From assembly GCA_045562755.1 (NCBI GenBank), contig JBJKVF010000004.1, positions 1 to 64,000 of the forward strand: a stretch of 64,000 nt of DNA, written 5' to 3'. Made by a program: the position numbers and the translations under genes. The notes below the pieces were generated by a model. The model saw nothing but the letters and a program-made list of their open reading frames with translations. It did no database searches and was not told the origin of the DNA. Below, in pieces: positions 8,120 to 16,855 of this stretch (the first letter of the stretch is position 1; every line of letters starts with the position of its first letter). The DNA is from GCA-002708145 sp045562755. Lineage in GTDB: Bacteria > Chloroflexota > Dehalococcoidia > Lucifugimonadales > Lucifugimonadaceae.

Positions 8120-9056
8120 TAGCAATATTCCAAATATTGATCCCATTATAGTTGCACCAACAAATTTACCTGTTAAAGATGATGATTCATTAGATTATGA
8201 TGCATTAGCAAGAAATATTGAGAAATTTTGTGACACTGCTCTTTCAGGTTTTGTTGTTGGAAGTTATGGAGGGGAAGAATTTCACATAAGTGAGGAAGAG
8301 AAAGTTATGGCAATGAAAACTGTAGCAGAGGCTCATAGTGGAAGAAAATTTGTTATTGCTGGAATCGATGCACTTTCTCCGACAGAAGCTATTAGAATGT
8401 CTGAACTTTATGCAAAAAATGGTGCTGATATTATTAGAGTTAGAATACCACCATCCGCTCCTCAACATTACCACAAAAAACCTAATCAGGAATCAATACA
8501 AGATTATTTTGAAAAAATCTCTAATAATAGCCCTTTACCTATAATTCCTATACATCAACCAAAAACCCCGGGAGGGATTGATATCTCTCCTCAAGAGTTA
8601 TCCGATATTACTTCAATGGATAATATGTTTGCTTATATACATTCCCTGAATTTTAGGTATGAGACTAGGATGCCTGCTTTTATAAACCCAAAAGTTAAGT
8701 TTTGGTCTTGTAACGGTGCTCTACTTCTCTCATCCGGAATGCTGGGAGCTGTTGGAGCTTGTTTACTTTTTGGTAACTGGGGCCCCCATATCGCTAGGGA
8801 TATAATAGATTTATGTATGAAAAAACGATTTGAAGAAGCACAAAAACTCCAACAAAAAATTAATTGGATTGATTTTTTGGGTATATCTTGGGGAGTTGGG
8901 GTGCAAAAGGCAGGACTAAACTTACTTGGTTATGAAGGAACTGTCCCAAGAAAACCTAATTTACCATTAAACTTAGACCAAATTGAAGAGATAAAAGATG
9001 CTCTTATTTTTGCTGGAATTTTGAATCCAAATGGATCTCCAGCACCACAAATTTAA
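8112..9056 (+). CDS. DapA/N-acetylneuraminate lyase family protein lacking the Schiff-base lysine
   Basis: The 314-residue TIM-barrel protein aligns along its length with dihydrodipicolinate synthase relatives: APTNLPVKDD at the N-terminus, FVVGSYGGEEFHIS for the usual GTTGE segment, and the FEEAQKLQQKI helix. The catalytic lysine region (usually GIK-E/D) reads MFAYIHSLNFR at 172-182, with I176 or H177 in place of Lys. The catalytic tyrosine region reads IPIHQP instead of YN-P. Class I aldolase chemistry is therefore doubtful. It starts inside the end of the preceding enolase gene (ATGTCTAA overlap), so it is translationally coupled to it and lies 13 bases before the next one. Confidence 0.85.
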   Translation: MSNSNIPNIDPIIVAPTNLPVKDDDSLDYDALARNIEKFCDTALSGFVVGSYGGEEFHISEEEKVMAMKTVAEAHSGRKFVIAGIDALSPTEAIRMSELYAKNGADIIRVRIPPSAPQHYHKKPNQESIQDYFEKISNNSPLPIIPIHQPKTPGGIDISPQELSDITSMDNMFAYIHSLNFRYETRMPAFINPKVKFWSCNGALLLSSGMLGAVGACLLFGNWGPHIARDIIDLCMKKRFEEAQKLQQKINWIDFLGISWGVGVQKAGLNLLGYEGTVPRKPNLPLNLDQIEEIKDALIFAGILNPNGSPAPQI

Positions 9057-9069
9057 AAAAGGATGAATT

Positions 9070-10368
9070 ATGACAACAAATATTTCTAAAAACTCTAGTC
9101 CTAGTGAACTAAAAATTACTGATATGAGAATTTCTGTTGTAGGTAAAGGGGGGTGGCGATGGCCAATAATTAAGATTTTCACCAATCAAGACTTAGTTGG
9201 CCTGGGAGAAGTGCGTGATGGAGCATCTGCTAGATACGCACTAATGCTCAAAAGTAGACTTCTTGGAGAAAACCCATGTGAAATCGATAAATTATTCCAA
9301 AAAATCAAACAATTTGGAGGTCATGGTAGACTCGGTGGAGGTGTTTGTGGAGTAGAAATGGCTCTTTGTGATCTTGCTGGTAAGGCTTATGGAGTTCCAG
9401 CCTATATGCTTGCTGGAGGTAAATATCGGGATAAAGTTAAAGTATATGCAGACACCCCTCTTAAAAAGGATCCTAATGAAATGGGAGAAGCTTTGAAGGG
9501 AAGAATGGATAGAGGATTTGAATTTTTGAAAATGGATATAGGTTTGTGGATTGCATCAGAGTTTGAAAATGGAGTAATAAATAAAAAAGAGATAAAAGAG
9601 TCTGCAACTATTATGCACCCTTTCACTGGTATTCAGGTAACAGACTATGGGATTTCTAAAATGAAAGATTATGTTGGTGCTGTACGTGATGTTATCGGTT
9701 ATGAAATTCCATTAGCATCTGATCATTTTGGACATATGGGTGTGGAAAATGCAATTAGAATTGGTAAAGCCCTAGATGAATTTTCATTAGCTTGGTATGA
9801 AGATATGATACCTTGGCAATTTGTTGATCAATGGAAGATGCTAAAAAATAGAGTTGATACTCCTGTCTGTACTGGAGAGGATATTTATTTGAAAACAGGG
9901 TTTGAGCCTCTTGTAGAGGAACGTGCTATTTCTATTGCCCATCCTGATTTAGCAACATCTGGCGGAATTATTGAGACAAAAAAAATAGCTGATTATTGTA
10001 GAGATGCTGGGATAGGTGTAGCCTTACATCAAGCTGGATCTCCGGTAGTTGCTATGGCAAATGTTCATTGTGCAGCTGCTATCGATAACTTCATTGGTTT
10101 AGAAATGCATTCTGTTGATAATCCATGGTGGGATGATTTAGTGACTATTGTTGGGTCTAATGATAAAAAAATTATTAAAGACGGTTATGTTGATGTGCCA
10201 TCAGGGCCTGGTTTAGGCATAGAGCTAAATGAAGACGTAATAAAAGAATACCTAGCTGATCCAGCATCAGATAAAAGAGGAAGATTTTTCTCTGTATATC
10301 CTGAAGGTTTATTTGAAAATACTGATGAATGGAACGATATTGATTCTCATGATAGAACTTGGAGCTAA
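9070..10368 (+). CDS. Enolase-superfamily dehydratase, long form
   Basis: At 432 residues this is longer than its paralogues. The enolase N-terminal capping domain is followed by a barrel with K154-M-D156 at the second strand, metal ligands D218, E244 and E270, D293, and a likely catalytic H320 (VALHQAG). The D218-H219 pair and the C-terminal SGPGLGIELN are family landmarks. Two insertions, around residues 160-200 and at the C-terminus (residues 395-432), account for the extra length. It probably dehydrates or epimerises a sugar acid. GGATG before the ATG gives a ribosome site. It ends three bases from the convergent MFS gene. Confidence 0.85.
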   Translation: MTTNISKNSSPSELKITDMRISVVGKGGWRWPIIKIFTNQDLVGLGEVRDGASARYALMLKSRLLGENPCEIDKLFQKIKQFGGHGRLGGGVCGVEMALCDLAGKAYGVPAYMLAGGKYRDKVKVYADTPLKKDPNEMGEALKGRMDRGFEFLKMDIGLWIASEFENGVINKKEIKESATIMHPFTGIQVTDYGISKMKDYVGAVRDVIGYEIPLASDHFGHMGVENAIRIGKALDEFSLAWYEDMIPWQFVDQWKMLKNRVDTPVCTGEDIYLKTGFEPLVEERAISIAHPDLATSGGIIETKKIADYCRDAGIGVALHQAGSPVVAMANVHCAAAIDNFIGLEMHSVDNPWWDDLVTIVGSNDKKIIKDGYVDVPSGPGLGIELNEDVIKEYLADPASDKRGRFFSVYPEGLFENTDEWNDIDSHDRTWS

Positions 10369-10371
10369 AAA

Positions 10372-11619
10372 TTATTTATCATAATATTTATAGTTTCTGA
10401 TCCCAGGAACTTTAATCCAAATTGCTATTACTATAAATATTGATAATACTCCACCAACTATCATTGTTCCACTTGCTCCTATAATTACAGCTAAAAACGC
10501 TACTTCCATTTGCCCAATATTATTAGCACTTTGAGCTGCAAATGAATGTGCACTTGATGCTCTACCAATTAGTCTATCTGGAGTAGTCAGCTGAACTATT
10601 GTTTGGCGCATAGTCATACCAACCGAATCTGTAGCACCCAATATAGCTACTATTATTAAACCAATCCAAAAAATTGGATTTAATCCAAATAAAATTAGTC
10701 CAAAAGCATATGTCAAAGTTGCGTAAAGTACTATCTTACCTTTACTCATTATTTTTTCTGTAAATAATACAATTAATGAACCAAGAACCCCACCAAGCGC
10801 ATTAGCTGATGCGAGTAAACCTGTACCTTCTGCTCCCATGCCATAAAGACCTTGTGAAAATAAAGGAAATAGCATTCTGTAAAAACTCAATACTGTTACA
10901 CCAACGTCTAGAAGATATAATCCTGGTAGAATTGGATGTTTGAAAACGTATACCGCTCCCTCTTTTAATGCAGAATATTGAGATATTTTTTTTATTGATT
11001 TTTCAGGTTTTCCATCAGCCATAATTAATACAGGAGTAATCATACTCAATAATCCAAAAATTGTTCCAACTAAAAATGTTACTGATACTCCAAACTGAAC
11101 ATAAAATAGCATGAAAATTAAAGGAGAAACTATCTGTGCAACCTGAAATGATGCTGTTTGGATGGTAACACCTTTAGTCATATTTTGTTTTGGCACTATT
11201 CTTGGTAGTAATGCTGGTCTTGCAGAATTTCCTAGCATATTTACAGTGGCCGTTAGACCTGTAGAAATAAAAATCATCCATGGAGCTAAAGTATTAGTAA
11301 ATGCAGCAAAAGTTAAGAAAAATAGCACAACAAAAGAAAATCCTTGAGTAAATATCATCAGCTTTTTTCTATCAAAAATATCTGCTAGTAATCCTCCATA
11401 AATTATCAAAGGCATACTTATAAGTTGAATTACCCCAAGCAAACCAAGCGCAGCTGCAGATCCAGTTTCTTCGAATAGCCATTGAGAGCTTGCTAGCATT
11501 CGTAGTTGCATTGCTACAAGCATGCTAATACCTGAAAGCCATAAAAAAAAGTAGTCCCTACCTAAAATTTTCAGGTCTGTGTAAAAAATATAAAAAACTT
11601 GGAAAAATTTAATGTTCAA
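10372..11619 (-). CDS. MFS transporter
   Basis: The 415-residue protein has about 12 hydrophobic segments and the MFS cytoplasmic loop GGLLADIFDRKKLM between helices 2 and 3. The family of multidrug-like DHA3 carriers (relatives of enterobactin exporter EntS) fits best. It sits between the acid-sugar catabolic genes on the opposite strand, so it could import the substrate or export a product, but direction and substrate are not visible. An unusual N-terminus (about 15 residues before the first helix) suggests that the true start may be a few codons downstream. Confidence 0.85.
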   Translation of the reverse strand: MNIKFFQVFYIFYTDLKILGRDYFFLWLSGISMLVAMQLRMLASSQWLFEETGSAAALGLLGVIQLISMPLIIYGGLLADIFDRKKLMIFTQGFSFVVLFFLTFAAFTNTLAPWMIFISTGLTATVNMLGNSARPALLPRIVPKQNMTKGVTIQTASFQVAQIVSPLIFMLFYVQFGVSVTFLVGTIFGLLSMITPVLIMADGKPEKSIKKISQYSALKEGAVYVFKHPILPGLYLLDVGVTVLSFYRMLFPLFSQGLYGMGAEGTGLLASANALGGVLGSLIVLFTEKIMSKGKIVLYATLTYAFGLILFGLNPIFWIGLIIVAILGATDSVGMTMRQTIVQLTTPDRLIGRASSAHSFAAQSANNIGQMEVAFLAVIIGASGTMIVGGVLSIFIVIAIWIKVPGIRNYKYYDK

Positions 11620-11716
11620 AATTATGTTAGACTGGAATACAAAAAAAAATGTTTGAATTAACTTACTTTATCAAATAAGTTAATATTATAAAAGAAACTT
11701 AGTAAGGAATTTTTGA

Positions 11717-12535
11717 ATGTATGATGAGTTAAGTAAAAAATCTGTATTAATAACTGGAGGCGGTCTAGGTATAGGACAAGCAACAGCTAGAGCTTTTGCA
11801 GCAGAAGGTTCAAATGTCACTATTTTTGATATAGACAAAATTGCTGGCGAAAAAACAGCTGAAGAAATTAAAAAATCTGGTGGTAGTGCTATATTTTTTC
11901 ATGGAGATGCTAGCAAGTCTCAAGATTGTTTAGGTGCTGTAAATATGGCAATCAATAAATATAAATCTCTTTCTATACTATTTAATAATGTTGCTATTCA
12001 ACCTCCTGATTCTTATCTTAATGCAGTGGAATTACCTGAAGAAATGTGGGACAAAATAATTAATATAAATCTGAAAAGTAGATATCTAATGGCAAAGTTT
12101 TCAATTCCCCATATGAAAAAACTGGGTCAAGGCGTGATAATATCCGTTGCTAGTGTTCAAGGGTTGCAATCAATGCCTCTTGTACCTGCATATGCAGCAT
12201 CTAAAGGAGGAGATCTCTCTCTAATGAGACAAATGTCTTTAGATTTTGCTAGTGATAATATTCGTTTTGCTTCGATAAATCCAGGAACTATAGAAACTCC
12301 TATGGTGCTTAATGCTCTTGAAGGAACGGGTGAAAATATTGAAGACGGGCTAATAAATTCTGCAGCAGCTCATCCTTTGGGAAGAAATGGTAAACCAGAA
12401 GAAATAGCTAAAATGGCACTTTTCTTATCAAGTGACAATGCTCAATTTATTACAGGATCTCACTTCAATGTGGATGGAGGTATGATGGCTAAAGGTGCGT
12501 GGGCTAATTCAGTTGGAGCATCAGGATCAAATTAG
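11717..12535 (+). CDS. Short-chain dehydrogenase/reductase
   Basis: This is a classical NAD(P)-dependent SDR of 272 residues. The cofactor motif TGGGLGIG lies at 13-20, an acidic D38/D40 after the second strand favours NAD, NNVA is at 90-93, and the catalytic set is S146, Y159 and K163 (YAASK). The C-terminus PGTIETPMV and FITGSHFNVDGG is standard. It lies between a divergent MFS gene and the convergent enolase-type dehydratases. Oxidation of a sugar, sugar lactone or hydroxy acid feeding the dehydratases is likely but not proved. Confidence 0.93.
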   Translation: MYDELSKKSVLITGGGLGIGQATARAFAAEGSNVTIFDIDKIAGEKTAEEIKKSGGSAIFFHGDASKSQDCLGAVNMAINKYKSLSILFNNVAIQPPDSYLNAVELPEEMWDKIININLKSRYLMAKFSIPHMKKLGQGVIISVASVQGLQSMPLVPAYAASKGGDLSLMRQMSLDFASDNIRFASINPGTIETPMVLNALEGTGENIEDGLINSAAAHPLGRNGKPEEIAKMALFLSSDNAQFITGSHFNVDGGMMAKGAWANSVGASGSN

Positions 12536-12544
12536 TCTATATAT

Positions 12545-13687
12545 CTAAATATAAGCAATTGAGTTATCTGGGTAAACCTTGTCGCCCCTATGCCATGATT
12601 TTTTGTAAGGATATTTTTTGAAAAATTCATAATTAATATCAATACCTAATCCTGGTCCTTCGGGCAACTTATAAAATCCATCAATCACTTCAGGAAAATT
12701 TGTCACTGATTCAATCTCATTTTCTTTATAAATTCTAGTTTCTTGTATAAGAAAATTAGAAGTTGCTGTATCAAAATGTAGATTTGCAGTAGTTGCCAAT
12801 GGTCCCATTGGATTATGAGGTGCTATAGTAAGATCATGGGCTTCAGCCATGAATGCAATTTTTCTCATTTCTGTAATACCTCCAACTATACACAGTTCTG
12901 GTTGCAGTATATCAACTGCATTTTCTCTGATAAGATCCCATAATTCGAATTTAGTATATAGGCATTCTCCAGTGGCTAAATTGCATCTCATTTTTTCTCT
13001 TAATCTTCCCATTTCATATCTATTTTCCATCCTGATAGGTTCTTCAACAAACCATGGATCAAACTCCATTAAAACATCTGATAATTCTAGGACTCTTATA
13101 GGTTCAAAAATAGCCGCATGAGCATCAAACCCTACATCTATTTTGTCCCCAACTGCATTTCTAATCGCCATAAACCTTTTTCTTGCATCTCTAAGAGCTT
13201 GGTTCCAGGTCATATTCCGCCAATCTGGATTAAATGGGCTTGTTTTTAATGCTGTAAAGCCCTTGTCTATATATTTTTTGGCATCATCTGCAAGCTCACT
13301 AGGGGTAGATCCATGAATATCAAAATACGCTCTTATTTTGTCCCTATATTTACCACCTAATAATTCATATACAGGCATATTAAGGTGTTTTCCTTTTATG
13401 TCCCACAAACTTTGATCTATACCTGAGAGTGCAGATAACCCTGAAGAGCCAATAGGAAATCTTGCGCCTTGGTAACATAAAGCCCAATTTCGTTCTATTT
13501 CCAAAGCATTTTGACCAATTAATTGCTCGGCAAAATATTCGACCCAGGCTGGGGCTGCTTTATCGGGTCCTACGTGATATATTTCACCAATACCATAAAG
13601 TCCAGATTCTGTATGAGTTTTAACATATACAAGATTTCCATTGTCCTTATGTGTTGATAGAAGACACTCAATTTTAGTTATTTTCAT
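12545..13687 (-). CDS. Enolase-superfamily acid-sugar dehydratase (galactonate dehydratase-like)
   Basis: The 380-residue protein has the D-galactonate dehydratase layout: D188-A-H190, E215, E241, QPE (264) and APHNPMGP with H291, the two histidines acting as base and acid in that subgroup. The second-strand motif is K148-T-S150 instead of KxK. The usual product would be a 2-keto-3-deoxy aldonate. Its 30-base separation from the next paralogue on the same strand suggests one operon, with the other gene first. The two paralogues share the LKTSP/FKTSP and APHNP signatures but are clearly diverged, so they probably serve different substrates. Confidence 0.88.
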   Translation of the reverse strand: MKITKIECLLSTHKDNGNLVYVKTHTESGLYGIGEIYHVGPDKAAPAWVEYFAEQLIGQNALEIERNWALCYQGARFPIGSSGLSALSGIDQSLWDIKGKHLNMPVYELLGGKYRDKIRAYFDIHGSTPSELADDAKKYIDKGFTALKTSPFNPDWRNMTWNQALRDARKRFMAIRNAVGDKIDVGFDAHAAIFEPIRVLELSDVLMEFDPWFVEEPIRMENRYEMGRLREKMRCNLATGECLYTKFELWDLIRENAVDILQPELCIVGGITEMRKIAFMAEAHDLTIAPHNPMGPLATTANLHFDTATSNFLIQETRIYKENEIESVTNFPEVIDGFYKLPEGPGLGIDINYEFFKKYPYKKSWHRGDKVYPDNSIAYI

Positions 13688-13716
13688 TATTTAAACCTCA
13701 TAATTACTAATTTAAA

Positions 13717-14856
13717 TTATAGAAAGCCTGGTGAACCATCTTGATAATTCTTGAAGCCTCTTCCCCAATCTATTGGAGGATTTTTTGATATTTCTTTGTG
13801 ATTTAGACTCATTCCAATTCCAGGAGACTTTGGTAGATTAAAAAAACCATTTACAGGAAACCAATCCTCGTTTATAAAATCAGATTTTTTCTTTTTATTA
13901 TCTCCGTGCCATTCTAAAATGACAAAATTATTGATAGAAGCAGCATGGTGAACGCTTGCTGCTGTACTAATAAGACCTAAGGGATTATGTGGGGCAACTG
14001 TTATGTAATGTGCTTCTGCAATAGCTGCAATTTTCTTTGCCTCTAAAAGTCCACCACAGCAAAGTAAATCTGGTTGAATTATATCCACTGCATTTGAATT
14101 CATTAGCTCTGTGAATCTATGTATTCCATATAAATTTTCGCCTGTAGCAAGAGCAACTCTAATATTATTCTTGATTTCTTTGCTTGATTTTACAAAATCT
14201 GCTCTCGCTGGTTCTTCAACAAACATTAGGTTATATTTTTCTAAAGTATTGGAAAGCTCAATTGATTTAGAAGGTTCGGGAATAGAGGTATGAAAATCAA
14301 CTGCAAGATCTACATCTTCTCCAATAATATTTCTTATCACGCTAAGGCGCTTATCAGACTCCTTTAATGCCTCTCTCCAATTTAGAGTTCTCCAGTATGA
14401 GGGTAGGGGACTTGTTTTGAATGCAGAGTATCCATCATCAATCAATGACAAAGCATGATTCCCTACTTCTTCAGCAGAGTCGCCATAAACTGCATGATAC
14501 ACTCTGACTTTATTTCTAGTTGCTCCGCCCAATAAAGAGTATACAGGTTGATTGGTATCTTTTCCTAGAATGTCCCACAATGCTATATCAATACCAGAAA
14601 GAGCAGACCATCCCACTTGTCCTAGTGGGAACCTAAGATTATTTTTTGCTCGACGTAAAAGCCATTCTATTCTTTTTGGATCTTCACCAATAAACCATGA
14701 CTTTATTTCTTCTATAAATGATATAACAGATTTATCAGGACCAATAGAATAACATTCACCTGTACCAATAATTCCATCTTTGGTAACAATTTCTATGAAC
14801 AAATTGTTTCGCACTCCATCTGAGGAGTGAAAAATATCAATACTTTTAATAATCAT
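13717..14856 (-). CDS. Enolase-superfamily acid-sugar dehydratase, second galactonate-dehydratase-like paralogue
   Basis: The 379 residues show active-site residues K147-T-S149, D187-F-H189, E214, E240, D263 and H290 (APHNPLG). The N-terminal segment GECYSIGPDKS resembles GEIYHVGPDKA of its downstream neighbour, so the pair arose by duplication. It opens the minus-strand operon and is preceded by a 400-base AT-rich gap. It is probably a dehydratase of an aldonate or uronate-derived acid. Exact substrate is not visible. Confidence 0.88.
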   Translation of the reverse strand: MIIKSIDIFHSSDGVRNNLFIEIVTKDGIIGTGECYSIGPDKSVISFIEEIKSWFIGEDPKRIEWLLRRAKNNLRFPLGQVGWSALSGIDIALWDILGKDTNQPVYSLLGGATRNKVRVYHAVYGDSAEEVGNHALSLIDDGYSAFKTSPLPSYWRTLNWREALKESDKRLSVIRNIIGEDVDLAVDFHTSIPEPSKSIELSNTLEKYNLMFVEEPARADFVKSSKEIKNNIRVALATGENLYGIHRFTELMNSNAVDIIQPDLLCCGGLLEAKKIAAIAEAHYITVAPHNPLGLISTAASVHHAASINNFVILEWHGDNKKKKSDFINEDWFPVNGFFNLPKSPGIGMSLNHKEISKNPPIDWGRGFKNYQDGSPGFL

Positions 14857-15256
14857 AATAAGAAAAATTTAGCACTTATAAATAATTTTGTCACTACATA
14901 AACCATATTATATAAGTTGATTTAATAGCACAGTATAAATCAAGATAAAAAATTACAAAGCATTACAATCTAACTATAACACTAAATAAATAAAAAAATA
15001 ATAAAAAATGTAATTTAAAATAAAGATCATATAATTTATATTAATTAAAATAAATTTAGTAAAAAGAGTACAAATAATAAAAATTATCAATAAGTAATTA
15101 GGGTTAACTTATAATTTGATTGAAATAGCACAAAAATTATAAATTATTATGTAATAAATTAAAAAAAAGATTAAATACTAGTTTTATTTAGTATAAATAT
15201 CTTGTATTAATCTTTTATTTAGGATAATATACAGATTAAATAAGCGTTATTATACA
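14857..15256. other. 400-base AT-rich divergent intergenic region
   Basis: This is the longest gene-free stretch in the window, lying between two divergent genes, and almost free of G and C. I see no RNA gene or open frame. The only structure I trust is an inverted repeat ATACTA-N8-TAGTAT at 15175-15194, about 60 bases before the plus-strand gene. It contains the same TTAGTA half-site seen upstream of the metal importers. The region probably holds both divergent promoters. Confidence 0.5.
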
Positions 15257-15928
15257 ATGTCAAAAATTAATCAATATATATATCCTGATTATCCATTCGA
15301 AAGTTCTCTGCTCGTAATCCAGGATATTTATAAGAATTTTGCCGGAGAGGTATCTAGGTCAGGTTTAGCTTCTCTGATGTCTATGTCAGAGCGTGGAGGC
15401 GCTTTTAGTGATAGATTGGCTTCATTAAAAATATGGAACTTACTAAAGGGTAAGAGTAAACTTAGGCTTACTGCCAATGCGGTAAATATTATTACATCTT
15501 CTAATCCTGATGAAATCATAGGGGATTTAGTACTCAGAATTCCGTTATTTAATGAACTTTCAACAAGGGTTAATAGTTTAGGTGGTAGTTACACTAAAGA
15601 ACAAATAAAGATTATTATCTGTGATATTTCTTCTACTTCAATTGATAATAACGATTCTAAATTAAATCATATTTATAGTATTTTTCATGAAGTCTCTAGT
15701 TATGTTTGTTCAAAAAATGCTACTAAAAATAACTTAAATTCCTCACTTAAAGATAGTATATTAAAAGTTGAATTTAATAATTTATCAATTGAGTCTGAGC
15801 TTAATATTTCAAATATTGACACAGCTTTGATTTCATTGTGGAGTAAAAGATCTGAGTTAGAAATTAACACTGGTCGATCTAAAATTTCTCCAATAGAAAT
15901 TCTTATCAGAAATAAAATAGAATATTAA
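15257..15928 (+). CDS. Unknown protein, possible winged-helix N-terminal domain
   Basis: The 223-residue protein was not recognised. Residues 15-85 are helical, with a segment SRSGLASLMSMSERGGAF followed by LASLKIWNLLKGKSKLRLT, a pattern that resembles a winged-helix DNA-binding domain. The rest is polar, Asn/Ser-rich and mixed helical. There is no signal peptide or membrane segment. It starts 400 bases from the divergent dehydratase and its stop overlaps the convergent MDR-family gene by 4 bases. A regulatory role is possible but unproven. Confidence 0.5.
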   Translation: MSKINQYIYPDYPFESSLLVIQDIYKNFAGEVSRSGLASLMSMSERGGAFSDRLASLKIWNLLKGKSKLRLTANAVNIITSSNPDEIIGDLVLRIPLFNELSTRVNSLGGSYTKEQIKIIICDISSTSIDNNDSKLNHIYSIFHEVSSYVCSKNATKNNLNSSLKDSILKVEFNNLSIESELNISNIDTALISLWSKRSELEINTGRSKISPIEILIRNKIEY

Positions 15929-16854
15929 GGCTTCAATAATACGGATGTTGTGTTTTTCTTTCTGTATAGTTCATATGCGTTTATAGAATCTTGAATAGGA
16001 ATTACATGAGAAATTAATGCTGATAATTCAATAGTTTTTGTTAATAATTTTTTGATTAATATTTCTATATGTTTTGTACTGGGCCATTCTATTATGAATA
16101 TTTTATTTTTGGCTAAATCAAAATTTATTAGAAATAATGAAGCAGATTGTTTTTCAAGAAATATAATTTTTTTGAAATTATTACTTTTGATTAATTCGAA
16201 AAGATCAGTTTGATCCTCAATTAATCCAACTATTAAGACTTCGCATGTTGGAATTTTTGAATCAAAAACTTTGTTTACTAAATTATTAAATAAGTTTTTT
16301 TTCATAGAATTTTTCTCTACAGCAAAAATTTTTCTATGTGGTTGCATATTTAGTGAGTGGATTGCTGCAATAGTACTATTGTAAAAGCCATAAACAATAA
16401 ATGAATTTATTTTAGGAAATTTTTTTTTAAAATTTTCTAAACTATAGAATCCCCCTAAATAATCTCCCCCAAGTAGTACAGCTCTTTCTTCTATAGCAGG
16501 AGTAATTTTTGCAAGGTTTTGATCAGCATAAGGAACTTTTACATATTCAGCATGCCCTCCGGGTAATTTTTCACTTCCAAAAAACAAGTCTTTTTTTTCT
16601 TCTGATTTTGAATTATTAATTACTAAGTCATTTATATCGAATTTATTAACATCTGACCCTGTTTCAACAATATATCCCGCAAATTCTGAACCTGGTATAA
16701 AACTGATTGAATTTGGATTATTTTGGAAGAAGCGATCTCTTTCGGAGATAGTTGTGGTTGTAACCATCACTATCGCTTCGTGAGATAGATGTATTTCTGG
16801 ACGTTCAACTTCTATTATTTTTACACTGTTTTCTACAATATTTATACTCAGCAT
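15925..16854 (-). CDS. Degenerate MDR (zinc-alcohol-dehydrogenase-like) protein
   Basis: The 309-residue protein has the GroES-like fold of the medium-chain dehydrogenases (PGSEFAGYIVETGSDVNKF at 54-72, PGGHAEYVKVPYAD at 98-111). Catalytic zinc ligands are missing: the usual CxxCxTD is TTTISERD (residues 34-40) and the GHE histidine is S56. No four-cysteine structural zinc site is present. The Rossmann segment lacks GxGxxG (FIVYGFYNSTIA). It probably does not act as a zinc alcohol dehydrogenase and may be a quinone-reductase-like or non-catalytic relative. It lies one base after the uvrC stop. Confidence 0.65.
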   Translation of the reverse strand: MLSINIVENSVKIIEVERPEIHLSHEAIVMVTTTTISERDRFFQNNPNSISFIPGSEFAGYIVETGSDVNKFDINDLVINNSKSEEKKDLFFGSEKLPGGHAEYVKVPYADQNLAKITPAIEERAVLLGGDYLGGFYSLENFKKKFPKINSFIVYGFYNSTIAAIHSLNMQPHRKIFAVEKNSMKKNLFNNLVNKVFDSKIPTCEVLIVGLIEDQTDLFELIKSNNFKKIIFLEKQSASLFLINFDLAKNKIFIIEWPSTKHIEILIKKLLTKTIELSALISHVIPIQDSINAYELYRKKNTTSVLLKP

Positions 16855-16855
16855 T

